DNA from: Chloroflexota bacterium
GTDB taxonomy: Bacteria; Chloroflexota; Anaerolineae; Aggregatilineales; UBA2796
Assembly: GCA_021325095.1 (NCBI GenBank)
Contig: JAJPHV010000007.1
Location: forward strand, 1 to 39,417
Direction of reading: 5' to 3'
Length of the DNA: 39,417 bases
Shown: piece after piece, positions 17,303 through 25,779 of the stretch
Position numbering within the stretch: the first letter of the stretch is position 1
How the letters are laid out: the number at the start of each line of letters is the position of its first letter
The notes under the pieces: generated by a model
Told to the model about the DNA's origin: nothing
The model's input: the letters and a program-made list of their open reading frames with translations, nothing else
Databases searched by the model: none
Translations under genes and position numbers: made by a program

Positions 17303-18301
17303 ATGACGGATCAGGTTCTTAACGAAGATATCAGTGTAGAGGACTTTCACGACACGGCCACCGCGATTATCCGCGAGGTGGGTAAGGTCATCGTTGGGCA
17401 GGACGACGTGGTGCGGCACGTGCTGATCTGTGTGATCGCGGGCGGACACGCGCTGCTGGAAGGTGTGCCGGGCCTGGGCAAGACCAGCCTGATCCGCGCC
17501 CTGGGCCACGTGCTCGACCTGCGCTTCTCGCGCATCCAGTTCACGCCCGATCTGATGCCTGCCGACGTAACGGGCACCAACATCATGGAGGAGGACAGCG
17601 ACGGCAGGCGGGCCTTCCGCTTCCAGCCGGGGCCAGTCTTCGCCAACCTGATCCTGGCCGACGAAATCAACCGGGCCACGCCGAAAACGCAGTCGGCGCT
17701 GCTCGAAGCCATGCAGGAAAAGACGGTGACGGTTGCCAACCAGACCTACCGTCTCGAACCCCCGTTTTTTGTGCTGGCGACGCAGAATCCGCTCGAAATG
17801 GAGGGCACATACCCGCTGCCCGAAGCACAGCTAGACCGCTTCATGTTCAAGATCGACGTGAAGTTCCCAACGCCTACCGAACTGGTTGCGATCCTGGGCC
17901 GCACGACAGGTATAGAGACCGGGCACGCGGAGCAGGCCGCCAACGGCCAGCGCATCATTGCCATGGGCAACCTCGTCCGCAAAGTGCCGATTGCCACCCA
18001 CATTACCGACTACGTGGCACGGCTGACCATTGCCACCCACCCGGACAGCGACACCGCAAGCGACATGGTGAAACGCTATGTGCGCTATGGTTCCAGCCCG
18101 CGCGGCGCGCAGTCGCTCATTCTCGGCGCGAAGATCAATGCGCTCCTGGCAGGGCGTTTCAATGTGTCCTTTGACGACGTGAAGGCAGTGGCCCCGGCAG
18201 CGCTGCGCCACCGGCTGCTGCTGAATTTCGAGGGCCAGGCCGAAGGCATCACCACCGATCAGGTCATCACCGAATTGTTGGGCAAGGTGGCACAGCAGTA
18301 G
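17303..18301 (+). CDS. MoxR-family AAA+ ATPase
   Basis: The 332-residue protein has the MoxR signature: IVGQDDVVRHVLICVIAGGH, Walker A EGVPGLGKTS (about 53-62), RIQFTPDLMPADVTGTN, Walker B LILADEINRATPKTQSALLEAM, and sensor 1 FVLATQNPLEMEGTYPLPEA. MoxR ATPases remodel or activate vWA-domain client proteins, for instance by metal insertion. GGAGGAG precedes the ATG. It leads the second forward run, which also encodes DUF58 and two vWA proteins, the usual MoxR partners. The start of transcription is probably in the 55 bases after the hxlR terminator. Confidence 0.95.
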   Translation: MTDQVLNEDISVEDFHDTATAIIREVGKVIVGQDDVVRHVLICVIAGGHALLEGVPGLGKTSLIRALGHVLDLRFSRIQFTPDLMPADVTGTNIMEEDSDGRRAFRFQPGPVFANLILADEINRATPKTQSALLEAMQEKTVTVANQTYRLEPPFFVLATQNPLEMEGTYPLPEAQLDRFMFKIDVKFPTPTELVAILGRTTGIETGHAEQAANGQRIIAMGNLVRKVPIATHITDYVARLTIATHPDSDTASDMVKRYVRYGSSPRGAQSLILGAKINALLAGRFNVSFDDVKAVAPAALRHRLLLNFEGQAEGITTDQVITELLGKVAQQ

Positions 18302-18322
18302 ATTCGCTGAATTGCTCGACCA

Positions 18323-19240
18323 ATGAGTGTTGCTCCTGCGCTCAGTACCGAAAACCTCACCAAGCAGTTCCGGCACGGTCAGTGCGCGGTGGATGGGCTG
18401 ACGCTGAACGTCGAAGCCGGGCAGGTGTACGGCTTCCTGGGGCGAAATGGCGCAGGCAAGACGACCACCATTCGGATGCTGCTCGATCTGGTACGACCTA
18501 CCAGCGGTGCAGCCTATCTGTTCGGCGTCAATCCGCGCCAGGATCGTTCTGTGCTGCGACGGGTCGGCGCGCTGGTCGAAGGGGCCGCCTTTTATCCGTA
18601 CCTGTCGGGGCGGGCAAACCTCGAGCTGCTGCGCCGGATGCTGCCCATCGGCTCCCGAACCATCGACAGCTTGCTGGAACAGGTCGGCCTGTCGGCATAC
18701 GGCAGCCAGCGAGTTGGCTCATATTCCACCGGTATGCAGCAGCGGCTGGGTATCGCGGCGGCGCTGCTGCACGATCCCGACCTGGTGATCCTGGACGAGC
18801 CGACCAACGGCCTGGACCCGGTGGGCATGGTCGAAATCCGGCAGCTCGTTCGGGCGCTGGCGGATCGTGAGGGCAGAACCGTGTTCCTGTCGAGCCACCT
18901 CCTGGGCGAAGTCGAGCAGATCTGTGATCGGGTGGCGATCATTGACCGGGGGCGGCTGATCCGCGAGGGCACAGTCGCCGAGTTGCTGGACACGCACACC
19001 GAGACGGTGTGCATCGAGGTCGAGGATCGGCAGGCGGCGCTGACTGCTCTGTCTGGTCGGTGGCAGATTGCGCCGGGCGCTGGTGACAGGAAAATTCACG
19101 TTGTCACCATACATTCGCAGATTCCAATCTTGATCCAGCATTTAACCGCGCAGCAAATACCGATCTACGGCGTGACACGAGAGCGCCAATCGCTGGAAGA
19201 CCTGTTTCTAACGCTGGTTGGCAAGGCCGATGATGCTTAA
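18323..19240 (+). CDS. ABC transporter ATP-binding protein (BcrA-like)
   Basis: This 305-residue ATPase shows Walker A GRNGAGKTTT, signature YSTGMQQRLGIAAALL, Walker B LVILDEPTNGLDP and H-loop VFLSSHLLGEVEQ. The LDEPTNGLDPVGMVEIR segment is typical of the bacitracin/lantibiotic-immunity type (BcrA). The downstream permease start overlaps its 3' end, so together they form an ABC-2 exporter, the second one in the window. Placement between MoxR and DUF58 genes is unusual and suggests the exporter serves the same envelope process. Confidence 0.94.
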   Translation: MSVAPALSTENLTKQFRHGQCAVDGLTLNVEAGQVYGFLGRNGAGKTTTIRMLLDLVRPTSGAAYLFGVNPRQDRSVLRRVGALVEGAAFYPYLSGRANLELLRRMLPIGSRTIDSLLEQVGLSAYGSQRVGSYSTGMQQRLGIAAALLHDPDLVILDEPTNGLDPVGMVEIRQLVRALADREGRTVFLSSHLLGEVEQICDRVAIIDRGRLIREGTVAELLDTHTETVCIEVEDRQAALTALSGRWQIAPGAGDRKIHVVTIHSQIPILIQHLTAQQIPIYGVTRERQSLEDLFLTLVGKADDA

Positions 19241-20096
19241 CCTGCTCCGTGCCGAGGTGCGCAAAATCCTGGGGCACCGGGGCCTTGCCGTGCTGCTGGT
19301 GTGGCTGTGGCCTGTTGGCGGCGTGCTGCTCCCGCTCATCCTGCTGGTGCTGGCCCTGTTCCCGTCGCCGAGCGCGGATCGGCGGCTGCCCATCGAGTTC
19401 CGCTGGACGGACGTTGCGCTGGGCGCGTGGGCGATCCCGACGAATCTGGTGGGGCGGTTCCTGTTCATTGCGCTGGCGGCGGCCATCTTTTCGGGTGAGT
19501 ACCAGTGGAGCACCTGGAAAAACCTCGTGCCGCGTGCGGATCGGGCGCGGCTGCTGCTGGCGAAGTATCTGGCCTTCGCGGCGCTGACCGTGTTCGCTTT
19601 CGGTCTGACCTCACTGCTGCTGCCAATTGGCATGGGCGCCGTACAGGCTGTGCGCGGCCTGCCCTATCCACCCCGGCCAACGCCCGACGTAGTGCAAACC
19701 TTTATTGGCAACTACCTGGTGCAGGTGGCGCTGACCGTCCTCAACACCATGATCGGCGTATCCATTGCGGCGCTATCGGCCATGCTGACACGCTCCATTC
19801 TGGGTGGTATTATCGGCGGCACGTTCTTTGTTTTTGGCGAAATCGGCCTCGTGACGGCCCTGATCGCGCTGGGGATTTTCCTGCATTCCCCACAGATCGC
19901 GGACACGGCCCGCTTCACCAGCGCCATTAATATCGCCAACATCAGTTCGTGGGTACAGTATGGGCAGCCGGTGTATTTACAGGTGCAGGGGACGGGCACA
20001 AACTCACTTGTCGGGTCGTTCGTGATATTGCTGGTGTGGCTGATAGTGCTGGTCGGGATCATGCTGACGGTTTTCCAGCGGCAAGACTTGATGTAG
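19230..20096 (+). CDS. ABC-2 type transporter permease
   Basis: The product of about 288 residues begins at ATG 19230 or 19233, inside the last codons of the ATPase gene (AAGG at 19223-19226). It starts MLNLLRAEVRKILGHRGLAV and has about six transmembrane helices. The SGEYQWSTWKNLVPRADR loop after the second helix is the conserved element of BcrB/NatB-like permeases. It should pair with the overlapping ATPase. The substrate is unknown. Confidence 0.9.
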   Translation: MMLNLLRAEVRKILGHRGLAVLLVWLWPVGGVLLPLILLVLALFPSPSADRRLPIEFRWTDVALGAWAIPTNLVGRFLFIALAAAIFSGEYQWSTWKNLVPRADRARLLLAKYLAFAALTVFAFGLTSLLLPIGMGAVQAVRGLPYPPRPTPDVVQTFIGNYLVQVALTVLNTMIGVSIAALSAMLTRSILGGIIGGTFFVFGEIGLVTALIALGIFLHSPQIADTARFTSAINIANISSWVQYGQPVYLQVQGTGTNSLVGSFVILLVWLIVLVGIMLTVFQRQDLM

Positions 20097-20099
20097 AGG

Positions 20100-20999
20100 A
20101 TGGAGAAAATGGCGGATCGGCTGTTTGACGAAAAGACGCTGCGTAAGCTCGAAAGGCTGACACTGGTTGCCAACCGGGTGCGCGCTGGGGTGATGAAAGG
20201 CGAGCGGCGCTCGACCAAGCGCGGCACGAGCATCGAGTTTGCCGACTACCGCAACTATACGCGCGGCGACGACCTGCGCCGGGTGGACTGGAACGTATTC
20301 GCCCGGTTAGAGCGGCCTTTCATCAAGCTGCTTGAGGAAGAAGAAGACCTGGCCGTCCATCTGCTGATCGACGTTTCGGAGAGCATGAATTGGCCGCGCG
20401 AGGCAAACGATCAGAACAAATTCCGATTTTCGCAGCGGGTGCTGGCCGGGCTGGCCTACATGTCGCTTGGCAGCGGCGACCAGTTGACGGTCACGGCGCT
20501 TGGCGAGCGCAGCCTGATCTGGGGACCATATCGCGGGCGCGGCTACACGCTGTCGCTGCTGGATTTTGTGGGCGGACTGACGACGGGCGGCACAACCGAC
20601 CTGAACGGCGCGCTCAAAGCGTACACCCTGCGCGGCGCGCGCCCTGGCCTGTGTCTGCTCATCTCCGATCTGATGTCGCCCACAGGCTATCAGGATGGCC
20701 TGTCGGCGTTGCAAGGGCGCGGCTACGAAGTCGGGCTGATCCATGTGCTGTCACACGACGAGGTTGAGCCACAACTGGCGGGCGATCTACAACTGATCGA
20801 CGTGGAGACGGGCATCGGGCAAGACGTGAGCGTCGATTCGGCGATGCACGATCTCTACATTCGGCGCCTGCTGGCCTGGCGCGACGAGATCGGGGCGTAT
20901 TGCCTTCGGCGCGGAATCCATTACGCCACCGTCGAGACGGGCACCCCCTGGGAAGAACTGATCCTGTTTGAACTGCGGCGGTTGGGCGTCGTGCAGTGA
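20100..20999 (+). CDS. DUF58 domain protein (vWA-like fold)
   Basis: The 299-residue protein carries the DUF58 hallmark EFADYRNYTRGDDLRRVDWN at about residues 56-75. A vWA-like core with MIDAS motif DVSESM (about 97-102) and LLISDLMSPTG follows. DUF58 proteins are regular clients or partners of MoxR ATPases. No transmembrane segment is visible, so it is probably cytoplasmic or membrane-associated. ATG 20100 is used here; ATG 20109 with GGATGGAG just ahead is the other choice. Its stop overlaps the GTG of the glycosyltransferase gene (GTGA at 20996-20999). Confidence 0.93.
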   Translation: MEKMADRLFDEKTLRKLERLTLVANRVRAGVMKGERRSTKRGTSIEFADYRNYTRGDDLRRVDWNVFARLERPFIKLLEEEEDLAVHLLIDVSESMNWPREANDQNKFRFSQRVLAGLAYMSLGSGDQLTVTALGERSLIWGPYRGRGYTLSLLDFVGGLTTGGTTDLNGALKAYTLRGARPGLCLLISDLMSPTGYQDGLSALQGRGYEVGLIHVLSHDEVEPQLAGDLQLIDVETGIGQDVSVDSAMHDLYIRRLLAWRDEIGAYCLRRGIHYATVETGTPWEELILFELRRLGVVQ

Positions 21000-23821
21000 G
21001 CCGGACAACCTCACCCCCCGGCCCCCTCTCCCCAAGCAGAGAGGGGGAAAAGGTACATGCACCTCACCCCCTGACCCCCTCTCCGAATTCGGAGAGGGGG
21101 AACCGGGCGGCAGCGCGACGAATGTTGACTCCCCCTCTCCACAGGGTGGAGAGGGGGTTGGGGGGTGAGGTAAACCGTCCCTGGCTCGCTTGGCTGTGCA
21201 TCATCCTGTTCGGGGCGTTCGCACTGCGCCTGTGGAATCTGGGCACACAAAGCCTGTGGCACGACGAAGCCTGGTCGGTGATGAGCGCCTATCAACCGCT
21301 CAGACCGATTGACCCCAACTACCCCCCCTTCTTCACCGTTCTGCTGGGCGTCTGGATACAACTGGCGGGCGACAGCGTGTGGGCCATGCGCTTCTGGTCG
21401 CTGCTCTTTGGCGTGGCGACGGTGGCCGCCCTTGCACTGCTGTCGCGGCGCTGGTTCGGCAACCGTGTGGCGATCCTGGCGGCGCTTTTCGCCGCTGTGT
21501 CACCCATTCTCTGGGTCTATTCGCAGGAAATCCGATCCTATGTGCTGGTTCCACTGCTGACGGTAGTGCTGCCGGCGCTGGCGGACGCTGTGCTAAACGC
21601 GCGCGTGTCACGGCGCGTCTGGCTGTGGCTGGCCCTGAGCGAGATCGTCCTGCTGTATACACATAACCTGAGCGTGCCCGTCGTGGCCTGGCTGAACGTG
21701 ACGATGGTCGCGGTGCTAGTCTACCGGCGCGACTGGCGGCGCTTGCGGACCTGGCTGCTCATTCAGGTTGGGCTACTTGTGCTGTATCTGCCCTGGCTGA
21801 TCACGCAGCGTCCCACCGGGACGCCTCTCAACACGCCGCCTGCCGTCAACCCGTCGCTGCTGTGGGACATCTGGCAGTCGTACTTCACCGGGACCAAGGC
21901 GCTGGTCGGCGCTGACGATGGCCTGATGGCGCTGACGGCGGCGTTCGGCCTGCTGTCGCTGGCAGCAGTGGCCGCCGCGCTTGTGTACTGCCGTTCGCGC
22001 CGGACGTGGCTGCTGCTCTCGCAGGCTATCCTGACCCCGATCTTCGAGTTGATCATCGTCCTGGCAGCGCACATTGATTTTCACCCACGTTATTTCCTGG
22101 CAGGTGTGACACCAGCGCTAATTGTGATCGCGCTGGGGCTGGACACGCTGACCCGTCGGCGCTTCCTGACGCCCTTCGCGCTGACCGGGGCTGTCATCCT
22201 GGCAATCGGGATCATGCTGCGGATGGCAAGCGTCATGTATAGCAGCCCGATCTACCAGCACGACGATTTCCGCGCCATTGCGCAGCGTTACGCGCAGCTT
22301 GGACCAAACGACGCGATCATTATCCCTTACGGTTGGGAACCAGCGCTGGAATACTACAGCCACAAAATGGGCTTCAAAGCGAAGATGATCGGCATTCCGC
22401 TGCACAGCAGCGCCGAGACGATCATCGAACGGCTGCACGCCGAATTAAAAGGCATCAATCGAGTCGAGGTGCTGACCTGGTATCAGCTTCCCGCCGACGT
22501 GCGCGGAGCGTACCCGTGTTTGATTCAAACGATCAAGAACCAGCAGAGCGAGTTGACGGTCAGCGGCCTGCAAACGGTCAGTTATGTCGGCCCCCCAGCG
22601 GACGGTAGCCAGGATCAGAGGTCTTACGATGTCGATGTCGACTTCGGCCCGATCCGCCTTATAAAAGCAAAGAGTGAGAATGGCTCTCTGGCGACCTGCT
22701 TTATTAGTGTCTGGCAAATGCGGAATCAATCTCCCGATAGGTGGCAGATCAGCACGCGGGTGCGCAATGCGCCAGGTTGGGAACTGGCACGCACCGATTC
22801 GGAGCTTCTCAACGATTTTCAGTTGCCGACCACTCTCTGGCAAAACGAACAGACGGGAACCGCTTTCAGCCTTCTGAAATTGCCGGAAGGAGCGCCTTCG
22901 AGCACCTTCTCTGCCGTCTATTACCCGATAGTGGTCGGCGTCTACAGCAATAACTACCCGCACGGATTGGCTGCTTCAAAGGAGGGCGCGGCAACGACCA
23001 GAGACCCCATCGTTGGCGTTGCAAAAAACCTGGCCCCGGTGGAGACGACGATCCGACCACAAAGCACCGATGCCGACTTTGGCGGGCTGTATCTACACCG
23101 TAAAGACATCTCTGCTGATGGGCCGGAGCCGGGCCAGAAAATGAGGATAACCCTGGAATGGTGGCAATCCACCGAGTGGCGTCAGAGTCACTCGCGGCCC
23201 TTTGCGAAGGTCGTGGTGGAATTGCAGGGGGATCACTGGCAGGCGTCTTCGGATGCAGTCCTGTACCCGCAGTCGAAACTATTGACGTGGCATGAGTTGG
23301 TTATCCCCGCTGATGCCAGCGGCCACGCCGTTCTGCGAGTCAGCGCCCCGAACGGCGTATGGACGACGCTGGCCGAATACGACATCGCGCCCATCAAGCG
23401 TGTCTTCACCGAGCCACCCGTTGCCAGCCGGGTCAGCGCCATGTTCAAGGAAGCCGGGGCACTCATCGGCTTTGACGCGCCAAAGGCCGTCGGTCACGGT
23501 CAAACGCTTAACGTTCGATTAGTGTGGAAGGCCAGCGCCACCCCCACTCCCACCTATACCGTCTTTGTGCACCTGCTCGACTCCAACGGGCAAGTGATCG
23601 CGCAGAGCGATGCGCAGCCTGCCCAAAACAAACGCCCGACGACCAGTTGGCTGGCAGGCGAATACGTCACCGATCCTCACACGCTGACCTGGAATCGGCA
23701 GGATTACAGCGGATCGGCCACGCTTGAAGTGGGACTTTATGATCAAGACACCGGGGAAAGGGTAAAATTGGAAGATGGCAGCGATCACGTGAACCTTCCG
23801 ATAACGATAACTGTAAGCTGA
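20996..23821 (+). CDS. GT39-like polytopic membrane glycosyltransferase
   Basis: From GTG 20996 the product has 941 residues. The first 61 are encoded by palindromic repeats (Pro/Gly/Arg-rich) and may not be translated. ATG 21122, or TTG/GTG just before 21174, would give a start near VNRPWLAWLCIILFGA. After the first helix comes LWHDEAWS, the acidic catalytic loop of PMT/ArnT-type (GT39/GT83) enzymes that use polyprenyl-phosphate sugars. About ten further helices reach residue 430. The last 500 residues are soluble and beta-rich, with a module FVHLLDSNGQVIAQSDAQP near 860. It probably adds sugars outside the membrane. It lies inside the MoxR-vWA operon. Confidence 0.85.
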   Translation: MSRTTSPPGPLSPSREGEKVHAPHPLTPSPNSERGNRAAARRMLTPPLHRVERGLGGEVNRPWLAWLCIILFGAFALRLWNLGTQSLWHDEAWSVMSAYQPLRPIDPNYPPFFTVLLGVWIQLAGDSVWAMRFWSLLFGVATVAALALLSRRWFGNRVAILAALFAAVSPILWVYSQEIRSYVLVPLLTVVLPALADAVLNARVSRRVWLWLALSEIVLLYTHNLSVPVVAWLNVTMVAVLVYRRDWRRLRTWLLIQVGLLVLYLPWLITQRPTGTPLNTPPAVNPSLLWDIWQSYFTGTKALVGADDGLMALTAAFGLLSLAAVAAALVYCRSRRTWLLLSQAILTPIFELIIVLAAHIDFHPRYFLAGVTPALIVIALGLDTLTRRRFLTPFALTGAVILAIGIMLRMASVMYSSPIYQHDDFRAIAQRYAQLGPNDAIIIPYGWEPALEYYSHKMGFKAKMIGIPLHSSAETIIERLHAELKGINRVEVLTWYQLPADVRGAYPCLIQTIKNQQSELTVSGLQTVSYVGPPADGSQDQRSYDVDVDFGPIRLIKAKSENGSLATCFISVWQMRNQSPDRWQISTRVRNAPGWELARTDSELLNDFQLPTTLWQNEQTGTAFSLLKLPEGAPSSTFSAVYYPIVVGVYSNNYPHGLAASKEGAATTRDPIVGVAKNLAPVETTIRPQSTDADFGGLYLHRKDISADGPEPGQKMRITLEWWQSTEWRQSHSRPFAKVVVELQGDHWQASSDAVLYPQSKLLTWHELVIPADASGHAVLRVSAPNGVWTTLAEYDIAPIKRVFTEPPVASRVSAMFKEAGALIGFDAPKAVGHGQTLNVRLVWKASATPTPTYTVFVHLLDSNGQVIAQSDAQPAQNKRPTTSWLAGEYVTDPHTLTWNRQDYSGSATLEVGLYDQDTGERVKLEDGSDHVNLPITITVS
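21009..21170. repeat. Triple cluster of the dispersed palindromic repeat, copy 2
   Basis: Three CCTCACC/CCCCCTCTCC-type units in tandem. The first starts at 21009. The second starts at 21062 and contains a perfect 26-base palindrome at 21075-21100 centred on GAATTC. The third has arms CCCCCTCTCC (21131-21140) and GGAGAGGGGG (21148-21157) and ends in GGTGAGG at 21170. The cluster lies inside the annotated 5' end of the glycosyltransferase gene and stays in frame. Confidence 0.92.
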
Positions 23822-23831
23822 GGGCGATGTA

Positions 23832-25730
23832 ATGTCATTTCTAACGCCGCTGGCACTGGCGCTCGGCGCGATAGCCGGGCCGATTATCCTGCTATATATG
23901 CTGCGCCTCCGCCGCCGCGAGGTGCAGGTGTCCAGCACGCTGCTCTGGCAGCAGCTTTTACGTGACCGCGAAGCCAACGCGCCCTGGCAGCGCCTGCGCC
24001 GCAATCTCCTGCTCCTGCTCCAACTGCTGATCCTGGCGGCGCTGGTCATTGCGCTGGCGCGGCCCTTCGTGGAAGTGCCCACCGTGACCACCGGGCGGAT
24101 CGCGCTGCTGATCGACGCCTCGGCCAGCATGAACGCCACCGACGTGTCGCCCAACCGTTTTGAAGCCGCCAAGCAACAGGCCAACAACATCGTCGATACG
24201 TTGAGCGAACAGGACTCGATGGCCGTTGTGCGTGTCGCGGAACAGCCGGAAGTGTTCGAGAACTACACGAACAACGCAACAGAACTGCACGCCGCCATCA
24301 ACCGGATGCAGCCCAGCACGGCGGGCGCGGACTGGAACGCGGCGCTCACCCTGGCAGCGGCGGGCGCCAGCGGCGCGGATAAGTTCACGATCATTATCAT
24401 TGGCGACGGTGGGCTGTCCGGCGACCTGGCGTCGAATTACGGCGACGTGAAGTTCATTCCCATCGGCAGGTCGGACTCGAACCTGGCGATCTCCGCACTG
24501 GCGACGGCCAACGATCCGGTCAACGGGCCGCAGATTTATGCCCGGATCGCCAACTACGGCTCGCAAAACGCCGACGTGGTCTTTAGCGTCAAGCTCGACG
24601 ATACGCTGTTCAACGCCGCCAACTACACCGTTCCCGCCAACGGCACAACGGATGTGGTTGTGCCCAACCTGCCGCTTAACTTCCGGCGCGTTGAGGCCAG
24701 TTTGACCCGCCCGGTATCCTCTACCGTGCCGGACTACCTGGCGCTGGATGATACGGCCTGGACGGTCTTCAATCCCGCGCAGGCCGGGCGTGCATTGCTG
24801 ATGACGCAGCAGAACAAATTCCTTGAGCAAGGGTTCGCCAGCCTCCCCGACTGGCAAACGTTCCGGGGCGACATCACCAAGCCGATGCCCGCCGAACCGT
24901 TTGACCTGTACGTGTTTGACAGTTGGCTGCCCGCCGCGCTGCCCAACGCCAACCTGCTCATCATCAACCCACCCGGAGATACACCGCTGTTCAAGCTGAA
25001 CGGCACGAGCACCGATACGAGCGGCGCGACGGTGCTGCGCGACGATGCCCGGACGCGCTTCCTGAAATTCTCCGACGTCAACATCCGCCAGTTCAAGCGT
25101 ATCACGGACACGCCCTGGGCCGATGCGCTGGTCACGGCGGCGGGCGGGCCGCTGGTGCTGGCCGGGCAGGTGAACGATCACCGCGTGGCTGTCATCAGCT
25201 TTGATCTGCACGATTCCGACCTGCCGCTGAAGATCGCGTGGCCGATTTTACTTTCCGACCTGACGGAATGGTATAAAGCGCCACGCGCCATCCAGGTCAA
25301 TGGCAGCCTGCAACCCGGCCAGACTCTGACGATCCAGCCGGGCGCGGACGCGGACACGGTGCGCGTGCAGCGGCCCGACGGCGCGACGACGACGCTCCGG
25401 GTCGATCAACCGCTGCTCATCTATGCCGATACGCCGTTGCCCGGCATCTATAAGGTCGATCTGTACAGGGGCAGCGACCAGTTGCGGGAGGAACTGTTCG
25501 CCGTCAACCTGTTCGACCCGAACGAAAGCCGCATCGCCGTGCGCACGCCCACTTTTGGCCCGGCCAACACAGGGGTCGCCCGTAAGGATGAAGTCGGGCA
25601 GCGCGAGTTCTGGCCCTGGGTGGCCTTGCTGGCGCTCCTGATCCTGATCGTCGAGTGGTATGTCCATCACCAGCGGTTGCGCGTGCCGCGTCTGGCCGCG
25701 CTGTCCTCCCGTTTCGCCCGGCGGCCCTGA
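23832..25730 (+). CDS. BatA-like vWA-domain membrane protein
   Basis: The 632-residue protein begins with the BatA N-terminal module: helix MSFLTPLALALGAIAGPIIL, basic LRLRRREVQVSSTLLWQQ, then a second helix near 58-78. The vWA domain follows, with an intact MIDAS DASAS (95-99) for metal-dependent ligand binding. The middle part is beta-rich with a GATase-like element (PFDLYVFDSWLPAALP), and a C-terminal helix lies near 603-620. In Bacteroidetes and others, BatA-type proteins are encoded with MoxR and DUF58 genes (aerotolerance-type operons). It follows the glycosyltransferase gene by 10 bases. Confidence 0.88.
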   Translation: MSFLTPLALALGAIAGPIILLYMLRLRRREVQVSSTLLWQQLLRDREANAPWQRLRRNLLLLLQLLILAALVIALARPFVEVPTVTTGRIALLIDASASMNATDVSPNRFEAAKQQANNIVDTLSEQDSMAVVRVAEQPEVFENYTNNATELHAAINRMQPSTAGADWNAALTLAAAGASGADKFTIIIIGDGGLSGDLASNYGDVKFIPIGRSDSNLAISALATANDPVNGPQIYARIANYGSQNADVVFSVKLDDTLFNAANYTVPANGTTDVVVPNLPLNFRRVEASLTRPVSSTVPDYLALDDTAWTVFNPAQAGRALLMTQQNKFLEQGFASLPDWQTFRGDITKPMPAEPFDLYVFDSWLPAALPNANLLIINPPGDTPLFKLNGTSTDTSGATVLRDDARTRFLKFSDVNIRQFKRITDTPWADALVTAAGGPLVLAGQVNDHRVAVISFDLHDSDLPLKIAWPILLSDLTEWYKAPRAIQVNGSLQPGQTLTIQPGADADTVRVQRPDGATTTLRVDQPLLIYADTPLPGIYKVDLYRGSDQLREELFAVNLFDPNESRIAVRTPTFGPANTGVARKDEVGQREFWPWVALLALLILIVEWYVHHQRLRVPRLAALSSRFARRP

Positions 25731-25779
25731 TCGGCAGCATCCGATACTGAGCAGGCTTCACGGTCGTAGGAGCAAATAC

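Noticed and set aside
23958..25211. 417-codon minus-strand open frame opposite the BatA-like gene
   Set aside because: Rich in Arg/Gly/Val as expected from antisense GC-rich codons; no motif, and the plus strand encodes a vWA protein.
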